Source: Tautonia marina (GTDB lineage: Bacteria > Planctomycetota > Planctomycetia > Isosphaerales > Isosphaeraceae). Taken from it: a stretch of DNA of 64,000 nucleotides. Shown piece after piece: positions 47,531-59,437 of this stretch; positions within the stretch are counted from its first letter, which is position 1; each line of letters begins with the position of its first letter. Under the pieces are notes generated by a model. That model searched no databases and was not told the DNA's origin. It worked only from the letters and a program-made list of their open reading frames with translations. The position numbers were made by a program, and so were the translations under genes. The stretch is taken from the NCBI RefSeq assembly GCF_009177065.1, contig NZ_WEZF01000018.1:1-64000 (forward strand), read 5' to 3'.

Positions 47531-49150
47531 CTAACCCCTGGCTTGATCGTGCTCGGAGTCGTCCAGGTTTCGGTGTTCAGCCTGCGAGGCGTGATCGTCG
47601 AACTCGGATTGAGGACTCGCCAATCGATGCCTCTCGATCACCGTTCGAGCAACTTCAACGATGGCATGCCGATCGACCTCTTCCAGTGGTTTCCCCGACT
47701 GAATTCGCTCACATACCTCAGGCAATTGCGCTGTAACGGCCTCTCGGACACGTGCTTCCAGTACCATGACACGCTCGACTGGAACCTTGTCAAACAGGCC
47801 ATGATTAATCGCAACAAGCGCGGCGAGTTGCTGAGGGACTGGCAACGGATCGTACTGGGCCTGTTTCAGGACCTCTCGGACCCGACGACCCCGTTCGAGC
47901 GACCTGCGTGTTTCTTCTTCAAGCCGGGTTCCGAATCGTGCAAACGCCTCCAACTCCTGGAATTGGGAGTACGCGAGTTTCAAATCGCCCGCGACCGCCC
48001 GGTACGCCGGCAACTGAGTCTTCCCTCCCACGCGAGACACCGATCGCCCAACCTCGATCGCCGGAAGAATTCCTTTGCGGAACAGGTCTGGCGAAAGGTA
48101 AATCTGCCCATCGGTGATCGAGATCAGGTTCGTGGGGATGTATGCTGAGAGGTTCTGTGCCTCGGTCTCAACGATCGGCAGTGTCGTCAGCGAACCCCCT
48201 CCTAGCTCGTCGTTGAGGTGGGTCGACCGCTCGAGCAATCGAGAATGAATATAGAAAATATCGCCTGGAAATGCTTCACGTCCTGGTGGGCGTCGCAGCA
48301 AGAGTGACAACTCGCGATACGCCCAGGCGTGCCGAGTCAGATCATCCAGGACCACCAACACGTCTCGACCTCGATCTCTGAAGAATTCTCCCATGCTCAT
48401 TGCCGCATAGGGCGTTACAAACTGCAAGCCAGGAGGATCTTTCTCGGAAGTGGCGACGACAATGGTTTTCTCTCGAATTCCGAAGGTTTCAAGGTCGTCC
48501 ACAAGCTTTGCGACCGCCGACATCCGCTGGCCAATCGCACAGTAGACGCAAAGTACCTCCGTATCGCGCTGATGAATCATCGCGTCGAGTGCAATGGCCG
48601 TCTTGCCAGTCTGCCGATCACCAAGAATCAGCTCCCGCTGACCCCGCCCAACAGGAATCAGCGCATCCACAACCTTTAAACCTGTTTGGAGCGGTACTTT
48701 CACAGGGGCCCGATCCATGATTCCAGGAGCTGGCCGCTCGATCGGCAACCGCTCCCGGGTTTTCAGCGGAGCCCCCTCGTCAAGTGGACGTCCCACCGCG
48801 TCGACAACCCTTCCCAGCAACGACGCTCCGACCGGGACATCGAGCACCCGCCCCGTTCGTCGCACCTCAGCTCCTGCCGACAAACCCGTGCTGTCATCGA
48901 GGAGGACGATGCCGACTTCCTCAGGATCGAGGTTGAACGCCATCCCGAGAGCGTTCCCGGGGAACCGAATGACTTCTCGAGCCCGAACTTCCGCAAGACC
49001 GCTGGCCCGGGCAACACCTCTCCCGACAAACGTCACACACCCGACCGCTTCAACGACCGGCTCCACCCGGTACGCTTGTACGGTACGATCCACCACATCG
49101 AATGTCTCTTCAAGGATCCCGAGGAGTCGTCCGTTCGCATCCCATTCCAT
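47531..49150 (-). CDS. atpA: N-ATPase F1 subunit alpha
   Basis: The 539-residue alpha subunit carries the non-catalytic nucleotide site, with Walker [16 protein letters not shown] and the family blocks [17 protein letters not shown] and [23 protein letters not shown] 49150 is preceded by GGCGGAATC rather than a strong ribosome site. An in-frame extension upstream exists without obvious homology. A 126-bp gap separates it from atpF, the largest gap within this operon. It forms the hexamer with AtpD around the gamma shaft. Confidence 0.94.
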   Translation of the reverse strand: MEWDANGRLLGILEETFDVVDRTVQAYRVEPVVEAVGCVTFVGRGVARASGLAEVRAREVIRFPGNALGMAFNLDPEEVGIVLLDDSTGLSAGAEVRRTGRVLDVPVGASLLGRVVDAVGRPLDEGAPLKTRERLPIERPAPGIMDRAPVKVPLQTGLKVVDALIPVGRGQRELILGDRQTGKTAIALDAMIHQRDTEVLCVYCAIGQRMSAVAKLVDDLETFGIREKTIVVATSEKDPPGLQFVTPYAAMSMGEFFRDRGRDVLVVLDDLTRHAWAYRELSLLLRRPPGREAFPGDIFYIHSRLLERSTHLNDELGGGSLTTLPIVETEAQNLSAYIPTNLISITDGQIYLSPDLFRKGILPAIEVGRSVSRVGGKTQLPAYRAVAGDLKLAYSQFQELEAFARFGTRLEEETRRSLERGRRVREVLKQAQYDPLPVPQQLAALVAINHGLFDKVPVERVMVLEARVREAVTAQLPEVCERIQSGKPLEEVDRHAIVEVARTVIERHRLASPQSEFDDHASQAEHRNLDDSEHDQARG

Positions 49151-49276
49151 CTGATTCCGCCCTGTTTCGTTGAGGCGTTGACGTCGATGATCCCTCGGTT
49201 CTGGAGAATCACTCGTGAGATTCTCGATCGTGCAGGTTTCTCGATCGCTCAGACTCCTCCCGACTTCTCGACGCTC

Positions 49277-50128
49277 TCAATGTGCCTCCGAGTCGGAGAT
49301 CTCATGACGGATCGCACTCGACAGTTCTTCCAGCAATTCATTGAGATAGTCGAAGATGTCCCAGGCCAATTTTCGACCATCGGCATTCAACTCAAACCCG
49401 CAGATAAGGCTCGGATCGGTCTCAAATCGCAAATCGAACTCACCTCCGAGGTCATTACGGAGACGTTCGGAAATTGAGGCTCGCTGGTGATCAGGGAATT
49501 CGAAGGCACTTCGAAGAATCGGTCTGTGGTTCGGGTTCCGGAGCGACTCCCGAAGTCCGTCTCGATGACCTCGATCCAGCATTTCCAGCTGTCTGAAAAA
49601 CGTCTTCAGAACCTGCTGTTCCAGATCGGCATCCGCCAGGTCAACAAGCGCTCGCCTGGCTATCGAGCAGGTACCTTCCGCTGCTCGCCGCCGGAGTTCT
49701 GCGAGAAACGCCTCCTGATCCTGTCGGAGTGCGTTGCGCCATTGCAATCGCATCTGTTCGACTTCGTCGCGAGCCTCGTCGATCAATTCCTCACGACGCC
49801 GACCGGCCTTCTTTTTGGCCTCGTCCAGAATTTCGTCTCCACGCTCGTTAAGCTCCCGAAGTCGTTGCCGGTAATGGTCTGCCTCATCCTTGGCCTCCTG
49901 CTGGCGCTGCTCCGCCTCATCCCACCGCGAGGCGATCTGCTCCTGACGCCGCTCCATTGCCTTGATGATTCGTCCATAGAGAAAGTGCCGGAGGAGGAAC
50001 ACCAGGATGAGAAAGTTGACGATCTGAGCAACGACGGTGAACCAGTGAACGAGTTCACCGTTCGATCCCGACGGCGCCGCATCGCGACCGGAAGCCTGGG
50101 CGAGAACCCAGAGGCACTCGATCAGCAC
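49277..50128 (-). CDS. atpF: N-ATPase F0 subunit b with C-terminal delta-like part
   Basis: The 283-residue protein has one N-terminal membrane helix (VAQIVNFLILVFLLRHFLYG, about residues 33-52) and a long charged coiled coil to about residue 150, as in subunit b. Its C-terminal 120 residues (including LRSAFEFPDHQRASISERLR and GFELNADGRKLAWDIFDYL) resemble the C-terminal part of subunit delta. The operon has no separate atpH, so this protein probably supplies both stalk functions, a known trait of N-ATPases. It starts 3 bp after the atpE stop. Confidence 0.9.
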   Translation of the reverse strand: MLIECLWVLAQASGRDAAPSGSNGELVHWFTVVAQIVNFLILVFLLRHFLYGRIIKAMERRQEQIASRWDEAEQRQQEAKDEADHYRQRLRELNERGDEILDEAKKKAGRRREELIDEARDEVEQMRLQWRNALRQDQEAFLAELRRRAAEGTCSIARRALVDLADADLEQQVLKTFFRQLEMLDRGHRDGLRESLRNPNHRPILRSAFEFPDHQRASISERLRNDLGGEFDLRFETDPSLICGFELNADGRKLAWDIFDYLNELLEELSSAIRHEISDSEAH

Positions 50129-50131
50129 GGA

Positions 50132-50416
50132 TCACCCCCCCCCGCCCGTCTGTTGCGTGAAGTAATCCCAAAACGGGTTTGCGAAAATCAGAATCATCGA
50201 CACAACAAAACAGTAAATCGCGGTTGATTCAATCATTGCGAGCCCCACAAAGAGGGTTCGAGTGATCGTATTACTTTCATCCGGCTGCTGAGCGAGCGCC
50301 GAGAGAGCCGATGCCACGGCTCGGCCCTCACCGAGCGCGGGGCCGATCGCCCCCAGTCCGATTGTCAATCCTGCCGTAAAGATCGAGATCATCCCGATCA
50401 ATCCAAGATTATCCAT
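50132..50416 (-). CDS. atpE: N-ATPase F0 subunit c (rotor ring)
   Basis: The 94-residue protein has two membrane helices joined by a polar loop (ALAQQPDESNT). Helix 2 carries E63-S64-T65 and Tyr68, matching the E65-S66-T67-Y70 sodium-ligand pattern of Ilyobacter tartaricus. In helix 1 the position equivalent to Gln32 is Glu30 (GEG), giving two carboxylates per subunit, a feature reported for N-ATPases. Ion specificity cannot be settled by sequence alone, since double-carboxylate rings may bind H+ or Na+. The start overlaps the atpB stop by 8 nt. Confidence 0.93.
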   Translation of the reverse strand: MDNLGLIGMISIFTAGLTIGLGAIGPALGEGRAVASALSALAQQPDESNTITRTLFVGLAMIESTAIYCFVVSMILIFANPFWDYFTQQTGGGG

Positions 50417-51197
50417 GGTCCTTCAATCCTTCATGTCCCTGGGAGAGTTTCTGGTCATGCCCTTGCTTCTCATTCTGAACAATTAAGCGATACTCCTGGA
50501 CCTCCTCCTCCCGGACTCTGCTCGCAGAGGCAATATAGACCATCGCCAGCACCGCGAAGATGTAGGCCTGGATCACTCCAGTCAAGAGCCCGAGCACGTG
50601 CATGAGGACCGGAAAGATGAGCGGGGCCACGGCCATCAGGATTGCCACGATTTTGGTGCCGCTCATGACGTTTCCAAACAATCGCACAGCGAGCGCAAGC
50701 GTCCGAGACAGTTCACCGATCAGCGTAAACGGTAGCATCAACGGCGTCGGCCGGACAAAGTTTTTGAGATATCCCAATATGCCATCGTTGGCGATACTGT
50801 AAATCGGAACGGCGAAGAAGACACAAATCGCCAGGGCGGCGGTCGTTGAAAGAGAAGCCGTGGGTGCGACATAAACAAACCCGGGAACGATATTCAGCAG
50901 GTTCGAAACCAAGATGAAGAGAAACAGTGTGCCGATGAACGGCAAATATCGCTCCGGCCTTTGCTGAGTGATCTCGGCAATCTCACCCCGAATGCCATCG
51001 ACAATCACTTCTAGGAGATTCTGCCATCGAGAGATCTTCGGCCCTGTCGAAAGGCTTCGCGTCACCAGCCACGAACAAAAGACCAGAACGATCATCACCA
51101 CCCAGGTATATACCAGGGTGGCATTGACTGTTACAAATCGCCACTGCCAGAAGACAACCTCATCCGGGCTAATCTGCTTGAGATCCATCAGGTCCAC
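50409..51197 (-). CDS. atpB: N-ATPase F0 subunit a
   Basis: This 262-residue membrane protein forms the ion channel beside the c ring. It has about five to six hydrophobic helices, with the essential-arginine helix ELSRTLALAVRLFGNVMSGT and the QAYIFAVLAMVYIASA helix near the C-terminus. It starts 12 bp after the atpR stop and overlaps atpE by 8 nt. The C-terminal 30-residue charged tail (VREEEVQEYRLIVQNEKQG) is longer than in E. coli subunit a. Confidence 0.93.
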   Translation of the reverse strand: MDLMDLKQISPDEVVFWQWRFVTVNATLVYTWVVMIVLVFCSWLVTRSLSTGPKISRWQNLLEVIVDGIRGEIAEITQQRPERYLPFIGTLFLFILVSNLLNIVPGFVYVAPTASLSTTAALAICVFFAVPIYSIANDGILGYLKNFVRPTPLMLPFTLIGELSRTLALAVRLFGNVMSGTKIVAILMAVAPLIFPVLMHVLGLLTGVIQAYIFAVLAMVYIASASRVREEEVQEYRLIVQNEKQGHDQKLSQGHEGLKDHG

Positions 51198-51209
51198 GAT
51201 CCATTCTCC

Positions 51210-51512
51210 TCATCCCATTCGAGCCGGAACCCGATCAGGCCCCCAACGACGGATCATGACAGTCCGCACAGCAAGCAGGCCGACGAGACAGGCTGCAAGT
51301 CGTTCCCAGTGCCCGCCCATCACTACGAAGATCAACGGGAGACAGATCCCCAGTCTTCCGACAAAGCTGCCCAGCAGCAGTAACCCAGGCCGTCGGCTCG
51401 TCGGGAGTCGCCTTACCGTGAGCCAGAGGCCGCCGAACGCGATAGCGCCGATCAAGCCTCCGGCGGTGAAGGCGAGGATCAGGGGGACAACTGTCTCAGG
51501 ATCGAGGATCAC
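51210..51512 (-). CDS. atpR: N-ATPase accessory subunit AtpR, GTG start
   Basis: The product of 100 residues has three hydrophobic helices (VVPLILAFTAGGLIGAIAFG, then LLLLGSFVGRLGICLPLIFV, then a short third helix). Conserved Arg residues after helix 1 and in helix 2 (VGRLG) are typical of AtpR, a subunit diagnostic of N-ATPases. I choose GTG 51512 because AAGGAGA lies 6 nt upstream and GTG overlaps the antiporter stop as GTGA. ATG 51545 is also open but lies inside the antiporter gene. AtpR is thought to interact with the c ring or subunit a; its role is not fully known. Confidence 0.85.
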   Translation of the reverse strand: MILDPETVVPLILAFTAGGLIGAIAFGGLWLTVRRLPTSRRPGLLLLGSFVGRLGICLPLIFVVMGGHWERLAACLVGLLAVRTVMIRRWGPDRVPARMG

Positions 51513-53008
51513 GAAAAGTCTCCTTGCACTTTCGGCCTGAGCCATTGCCTCAGGAGTGGACGGAGCGAGAGGGGGGCGATCAGGCAGGTCCCCAGTACGA
51601 CAAGGACCATTGCCGAGAAAACCTCCGGTGGCACAACGTCGGAGCCCATCGCCCGCCCGCGCTCCACGATGACCATGGCGATCTCGGCGCGGGGCACCAT
51701 ACCAATCCCCAGCAGCAGCGAAGTCCTCCAGTCGGTTGACAACAGGGCCGGGACAGCGGTGCCGGCGACCTTCCCCACCACAGCAGCCACCAGCAGGAAC
51801 GTCCCAGGGCCGAGTGCCGACAAGAGCGCAGAGGGATCAATACTCAGACCGATACCGATAAAAAAGAACGGACTGAACAGGTCGTAGAGCGAGCTGAACG
51901 ATGCATCGATCTGCACCATCTCCGGGTCCCGACTGAAGACCAGGCCGGCAAAGAAAGCGCCGATCGCGATCGAGAAGCCCATGAACCCCGCGAGGGCTGC
52001 GATGACGAATCCCACCCCAACCACCAGTAGCATCGGGTCTGGCATCGGCTCGAGTTGGCGGAACCATCGGGTCATGCGTTCCTCGAGTCTCCTGGTGAAT
52101 ACGTAGCAGAATCCCAGGAACAAGGCGAAGAGGAAGGCGAACCGGCCCAGCGTCTTCAATAAGGTGGCAATGGGGAAGCCATCCCTCGGGCCAGCAGGCA
52201 AGAGGTTGAACAACGCGACCATCGCAACCCCGAAGAGGGCCGCGAGCGCAGCAACCCCGATCGCCACGGCTGCAATCCGCAACATCGGCTCTGGCAATCG
52301 CTCGTCAGTCCTGAACCACCTCCCCATCGGTCGCCGAAGCTCCCGAAAAATCAAGGAGCCGAAGAGCAAGATCGCCGCCGCGAGAAACACGGGGAAGACC
52401 AGCGTGTCGAGGTGCATCGACTCCTGGCTCACCTCTGCCGGAGGGGCCGACCCGGTCATGGCCGGGAGGAGCGCAAAGAGCACGGCCATCAGGAGTACGC
52501 CAGAGACGTCGTCGAGTTCGGCCACGTCAATCAGCCACTGTCCAGTCGATGTGTCGAGTGCGCCGGCCTCCTGCCAGACCGCAACCGAAACACCCACGCT
52601 CGTCGCCGTAAGCGCGGTGGCGATCACCAGGCTGGCGATCGTCCCCAGATCGAGCAACCAGTAAGCCGTGACGAAACCAAGCAGACCACTGATGCCGACA
52701 TTGCCGATCCAGGTGCGGGCGGCGGGCCCGATCTGGCTGATCAGCCCCGGCAGGTTACTCTCCAGACCGACCCGAAAAAGAAGGGCAATCAGTCCCAGAT
52801 CGGCGAGAAGACGAAACGTGGTGTATCCAGACTCGGAGAGAAGCTCCCAGCGGGCATCGCAGAGTCTCAGGAGGAATCCCAGAACGATCGAGCCGATTAG
52901 CGCCGGCACCCCAAGCCGCCGCAATCCCGACTTGCTCAGGATCGACAGGACGATCGCCACTCCGACGAGCAGCACCAGCCAGACCATCTCACCGGACGCC
53001 TCACTCAT
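51509..53008 (-). CDS. CPA2-type cation:proton antiporter embedded in the N-ATPase operon
   Basis: The 499-residue protein has 11-13 predicted membrane helices typical of CPA2 (Kef/NapA-like) Na+(K+)/H+ antiporters. It includes the acidic pair in LIDVAELDDVSGVLLMAVLF, an ADLGLIALLFRVGLE block, and AEIAMVIVERGRAMGSDVVP near the C-terminus. No C-terminal TrkA-N domain is present, which argues against a Kef K+ efflux channel. ATG 53008 overlaps the atpQ stop as ATGA, and its own stop overlaps the atpR start as GTGA. It is therefore translated as a part of the ATPase operon. The substrate cation is inferred from context to be Na+. Confidence 0.88.
   Translation of the reverse strand: MSEASGEMVWLVLLVGVAIVLSILSKSGLRRLGVPALIGSIVLGFLLRLCDARWELLSESGYTTFRLLADLGLIALLFRVGLESNLPGLISQIGPAARTWIGNVGISGLLGFVTAYWLLDLGTIASLVIATALTATSVGVSVAVWQEAGALDTSTGQWLIDVAELDDVSGVLLMAVLFALLPAMTGSAPPAEVSQESMHLDTLVFPVFLAAAILLFGSLIFRELRRPMGRWFRTDERLPEPMLRIAAVAIGVAALAALFGVAMVALFNLLPAGPRDGFPIATLLKTLGRFAFLFALFLGFCYVFTRRLEERMTRWFRQLEPMPDPMLLVVGVGFVIAALAGFMGFSIAIGAFFAGLVFSRDPEMVQIDASFSSLYDLFSPFFFIGIGLSIDPSALLSALGPGTFLLVAAVVGKVAGTAVPALLSTDWRTSLLLGIGMVPRAEIAMVIVERGRAMGSDVVPPEVFSAMVLVVLGTCLIAPLSLRPLLRQWLRPKVQGDFS
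51519..51525 (-). promoter_or_regulatory. Ribosome-binding site that sets the atpR GTG start
   Basis: AAGGAGA on the minus strand, 6 nt before GTG 51512, inside the 3' end of the antiporter gene. It supports the GTG start over the upstream ATG at 51545. Confidence 0.75.
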
Positions 53009-53308
53009 ATGCGGCTCTCCCGCTTCACCCAGAACCAGGCGTTGAGGCAACCCACGATAATACCGATTCCCAGGCCGGTCAGGGTCCAGGAGATCGTGTC
53101 GGATCGTCTGGTGTCAAGCAACACACCGATTGCCACACCGACCAGCGTCGGAATCGCCACCGACCAGCCCACCAGCCCGAACATTCCCAGCCCATACCAG
53201 AGGCTATAAGATTTGCCCTCACGGGCACGAGCTTTGCGCTCCGCCTTGCGACGGACGATGTCCTCAAGTGGCTCAGGCTGCTTCTGAAGATCTTGCGAGG
53301 CTCGATGG

Positions 53309-53319
<11 letters not shown>
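53005..53319 (-). CDS. atpQ: N-ATPase accessory subunit AtpQ (AtpI/AtpZ-like)
   Basis: From GTG 53319 the product has about 104 residues: a charged N-terminus (EDIVRRKAERKARAREGKSY) and two hydrophobic helices (GMFGLVGWSVAIPTLVGVAI and TLTGLGIGIIVGCLNAWFWV). This layout is that of AtpQ/AtpI proteins, thought to assist c-ring assembly. GTG 53319 is preferred over ATG 53361 because the extra 14 residues merely translate the atpC 3' end in another frame, and GGAG lies about 10 nt upstream of the GTG. The stop overlaps the antiporter start (ATGA). Confidence 0.82.
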
Positions 53320-55870
<2,551 letters not shown>

Positions 55871-56027
55871 CGCAACGATGCTCGACAAGGCTTCCGGCGA
55901 GGTCGTGCAATAAGCCGACCTCGCTCGGCGTCCGCCTCGTGATGATCTCGCGAGAGCATCGCCAGACGCGGCACGCCCCCGCCCGAGTTCCCGGGCGGAT
56001 CGACCTGATCCGATCCCCCGCTCGCTC

Positions 56028-57818
56028 ATGAGGAGTGCCTCGACGATGACCGTGTGCCTCACCTGGATTGTCCTCGGAGCCCTGGCCGTTGCACCTGCTC
56101 CTGCTCAGGCACAGGAGCACGCTGACGCCGCCTTGGAATCACTGTTCCAGGACTATCTCGACGCCTGGTTCGCCGATGAACCGCTCATGGCAACCCGCCT
56201 GGGCGATCATCGCTTCGACGATCGGCTCGAAGACCTGTCGGCCGAGTCCAGGGCCGGATGGGTCGAGCGTGACCGTCGGTTCCTCGCCGAATTGCCCGAG
56301 CGTGTCGATTACGACGCCCTCAGCCGCGACGGTCAGATCGACTACGAGATCTTCCGCCATCACCTGGAATACACCCTCTGGCTGTCCGAACACTTCAAGC
56401 CCTTCGAGAACGACCCGAGGACCTACGTCGGCTACACCACCGAGGGGGTTTACCTGCTGCTCACGCAGTCCACCCTTCCGGCAGCCGAGAACCTGTCCAA
56501 CGCCATCGAGCGGATCAAGGCTGTCCCTCGGATCGTCGAGACGGCCAAGGCCACCCTCTCCGATGCGCCTCGGGTCAAGGTCGAGACGGCCATCCTTCAG
56601 ACTCAGGGAGCCATTGCCTTCTACACCGACGACGTCTTTCTGTTCGCCAACCGTCCCCGAGACGAGGGAGTCCTGGCCGAAGTCGCCGCCGAGGCCGCCG
56701 AGGCGTTGCAAGACTATCTCGATTTCCTCACCAATGAGCTCTTGCCGAAGGCCGGCGACGACTGGCGGATCGGCCCCGACCTGTTTGCCGAAAAGGTGGC
56801 TCGGGAGCTGAATTCCGGGCTGACCGCCGCCGAGGTCCTGGCTGAGGCCACGGCCGAAGCCGAGCGGGTCGAGCAAGAGATGGCCGTCATCGCCCGACAA
56901 CTTTGGTGGGAGATGTTCCCGAACACCCCCGTACCTCCGGACGACCCGGAAGGGCGTCGAACGCTGATCCGAAAGGTTCTTGATCAGATCGGCCGGGAAC
57001 ACGGCTCTCCCGACACGCTCGTCTCCGACGCGAAAGCCACCGTCGCTTCCATCAAAACGTTCATCAACGATCGCAACATTCTTCAACTTCCGGAACCGGA
57101 TCGTTGCGAAATCATCGAGATGCCTGAATTTATGCGAGGCAACTCGGTCGCCTATCTTAACCCCGCCCCTCCGCTCGACCCCGAGAGCCGTAGCGAATAC
57201 GCCATCAGCCCGCCGCCAAGCGACTGGGACGAGGAGCGCGTCGCAAGCTTCCTCCGGGAGTACAACGCCCGGATGCTCCAGATCCTCACGATCCACGAAG
57301 CCTACCCGGGCCACTACGTCCAGCTCGAATACTCGAACCGCTGCCCGTCGTTGATCCGTCGAGTCCTTTCCTCGGGCACCTTCGCGGAAGGCTGGGCCGT
57401 GTACACCGAACGGATGATGCTTGACGAGGGCTTCGGACTTGGCGACCCGAAGCTGCGCATGCAACAACTCAAATTTTATTTACGAGCCGTCGTCAATGCG
57501 ATCCTCGACCACGAGATGCACGCCCACTCCATGACCGACGAGCAGGCCATGAGCTTGCTCATGGACCGTGCCTTCCAGACCGAAGGGGAAGCCGCCGGCA
57601 AGGTCATCCGATCCAAGCAGTCGTCGGCGCAGCTCTCCACCTACTTTGTCGGTCGTGTCGCCTTTCACCGCCTCCGCCAGGCCATTCAGCGCGAGCAGGG
57701 AGACGCCTTCGACCTCGCTCGCTTTCACGAGGCCACCCTCTCCCACGGCACCTTGCCGGTTAAGTATCTCCCGGAACTGGTCCGCCGATCGCTTGAAATG
57801 GGGGCGGTTGCCGAGTGA
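56028..57818 (+). CDS. DUF885 family protein, putative secreted metallopeptidase
   Basis: The 596-residue protein has a signal peptide (AQAQ end at about residue 29) and the DUF885 layout: an all-helical body with the metal motif HEAYPGH in the C-terminal third, and FAEGWAVYTERMMLDEGFG, the downstream Glu-containing block. This fold is related to M3/M32-type peptidases. An alternative start at ATG 56046 follows GAGGAG and is possible; ATG 56028 gives a more basic leader. The gene converges with the RdgC gene, with a strong hairpin between. Peptidase activity is inferred, not shown. Confidence 0.9.
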   Translation: MRSASTMTVCLTWIVLGALAVAPAPAQAQEHADAALESLFQDYLDAWFADEPLMATRLGDHRFDDRLEDLSAESRAGWVERDRRFLAELPERVDYDALSRDGQIDYEIFRHHLEYTLWLSEHFKPFENDPRTYVGYTTEGVYLLLTQSTLPAAENLSNAIERIKAVPRIVETAKATLSDAPRVKVETAILQTQGAIAFYTDDVFLFANRPRDEGVLAEVAAEAAEALQDYLDFLTNELLPKAGDDWRIGPDLFAEKVARELNSGLTAAEVLAEATAEAERVEQEMAVIARQLWWEMFPNTPVPPDDPEGRRTLIRKVLDQIGREHGSPDTLVSDAKATVASIKTFINDRNILQLPEPDRCEIIEMPEFMRGNSVAYLNPAPPLDPESRSEYAISPPPSDWDEERVASFLREYNARMLQILTIHEAYPGHYVQLEYSNRCPSLIRRVLSSGTFAEGWAVYTERMMLDEGFGLGDPKLRMQQLKFYLRAVVNAILDHEMHAHSMTDEQAMSLLMDRAFQTEGEAAGKVIRSKQSSAQLSTYFVGRVAFHRLRQAIQREQGDAFDLARFHEATLSHGTLPVKYLPELVRRSLEMGAVAE

Positions 57819-57932
57819 GCCGTGACCTGTACAGCCCAAATCCAAAAATTAGATCACACTTTCACAAGCTCAATAAACGACATGAACCAAACGAACTTCT
57901 GAGCGTTTTTCGATTAAGAATTCCATAATTCA

Positions 57933-57972
57933 GCACGCCCTGCTCGGGCCAATAGACCCGAGCAGGGCGTGC
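57933..57972. terminator. Perfect 16-bp hairpin between convergent genes
   Basis: GCACGCCCTGCTCGGG, loop of eight bases, CCCGAGCAGGGCGTGC. It lies 115 bp after the DUF885 stop and 70 bp after the rdgC stop on the opposite strand. A TTCGATTAAGAATT stretch adjoins on one side. It probably ends both transcripts. Confidence 0.75.
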
Positions 57973-58042
57973 GTATTGCCGTTGACCGTCATCACCGATC
58001 CAAGACGCGATCGTCGGCGCGGATTGTCCCGAATCCAAAGAA

Positions 58043-59209
58043 TCAGGCTGCGCGGAGCCAGTCCCGGATTCGGCCCAGCTCGCCGTTCCAGGAAGAGTCG
58101 AGACGACGGCGGACATAGCAGCCGTAAAGCAAGTCGAGCGACTCGGTCAGGTGCCGAAGCAGGTCGATCCGGCCGTCGATCGCCTCACGACCGGAGACGC
58201 CGTCCTCCTTGGGCAAGGCGGCGCCGGAGACGGCCATCGTTTCGGCCTGGATCGTCAGTTCGTAGGTCGCCCCCTGGCGTTCGAGCAAGAGACCGGCCTT
58301 GCGGGGCAGCTTGCCCGATTGCAAAGCGCGAAGGGCCTCGGGCATCCGGGTCGGACCTTCGTACGAGAGGCTATCGCGGCCCGTCTCGCCTCGGGGGCAG
58401 TCGAGTTGCAGGGTCTTGGAGATCATGACCGAGCATTCCGAGCCGTCGGCCAAGGTCAGCACGTCCCCTTCGTTCTGGAGCGTGTGCCAGAGCCAGAGGA
58501 GGAACTCGTTACCCCAGTAGTCTCGGCTCGTCGGGTCGGCCTCGGCCCAGGCGATCGAGGAATAGAGCGCCGAGTCGCCATCGCCGAACAGGGCAAGCGG
58601 GGCAGAGTCATAAAGCGCGTCGCCGTGGCCCATCTCGGCGGCGATCGACGCGGCCAGCACCCCGGCGGTCACCGGTTCGAGTGTTCGGTCAAACGTCTCG
58701 CGGAACAAGGGGAGCAGGCGGTCGAGCACGGCGTTGGACGTGGCACCGGCATACAACGTGTTGGTCCGGGCGTCCCAGAGAATCGGGTGCATCTTCCGGC
58801 GCCGGTAGCGGCCGTCGGCGGCCTCGGCCTCGGCTCGGACCTTGGCGGCTTCCTTGGCCTCCTCCCGCTGAGCCTTAGTGGGTCGGCCGCTGGCATTCTG
58901 GGCGGCACGAGCATCCAGCTCAATCTGAGTGTAGGCCTTCAGCAGGTCGCCGGGAATCTTGTCGGCGTCGATCCTCATGCCCAGGTGCAGGGCATCGTTA
59001 ATCGAATTCTTGCCCAGCTCGAAGGTCATGTCGAGCACATGGTTTCCGCCCGACCAGCCGAAATGCACCCCGTCAGTTGGGTCGGCCTCGCCGTGTCGGC
59101 CGATGGCGTGGTTCGCCGCCTTTTCCAGGAATTCCTCGTCGAACGGCAAGGGTGACTCGCCGCTGACCCGGAACCGCACATAGCTGACGCGCCCGTTCAG
59201 GAAGCCCAT
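58043..59209 (-). CDS. rdgC: RdgC-family recombination-associated protein
   Basis: The 388-residue product opens MGFLNGRVSYVRFRVSG, an RdgC-type start, and has the mixed alpha/beta body with ARAAQNASGRPTKAQREEAK (a conserved basic segment) and an Asp/Glu-rich central part. RdgC binds DNA as a ring-like dimer and modulates RecA in proteobacteria. Planctomycete homologues are less studied. ATG 59209 is chosen because it follows GGAGGAG 10 nt upstream; the frame extends 58 codons further without homology. No recombination genes lie nearby. Confidence 0.78.
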   Translation of the reverse strand: MGFLNGRVSYVRFRVSGESPLPFDEEFLEKAANHAIGRHGEADPTDGVHFGWSGGNHVLDMTFELGKNSINDALHLGMRIDADKIPGDLLKAYTQIELDARAAQNASGRPTKAQREEAKEAAKVRAEAEAADGRYRRRKMHPILWDARTNTLYAGATSNAVLDRLLPLFRETFDRTLEPVTAGVLAASIAAEMGHGDALYDSAPLALFGDGDSALYSSIAWAEADPTSRDYWGNEFLLWLWHTLQNEGDVLTLADGSECSVMISKTLQLDCPRGETGRDSLSYEGPTRMPEALRALQSGKLPRKAGLLLERQGATYELTIQAETMAVSGAALPKEDGVSGREAIDGRIDLLRHLTESLDLLYGCYVRRRLDSSWNGELGRIRDWLRAA

Positions 59210-59437
59210 GGGTCGGCGCTCCTCCGAGAGACCAGGCCCCCGAGGCGACCATCGCCGAGCGGGGACAAAAGACCATCCTGTCGCCGAACCATCATCGGCC
59301 GCGCCGACCGATCCTCCGAACCAAGCCGGGCGATCGTGAGACGCCGAAGGGCCGCTCGTACCGATCGACCTTGCTTTGGCCAACAGGGCAATCTCTGCGG
59401 CCTGCGAAGCTGTTTCCGGGACCGCAGGTCGCGGTCC

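Noticed and set aside
51509-53008. Kef-type K+ efflux system
   Set aside because: The protein ends after the membrane domain with no TrkA-N/RCK domain, and its context is an N-ATPase operon, so Na+/H+ exchange is preferred.
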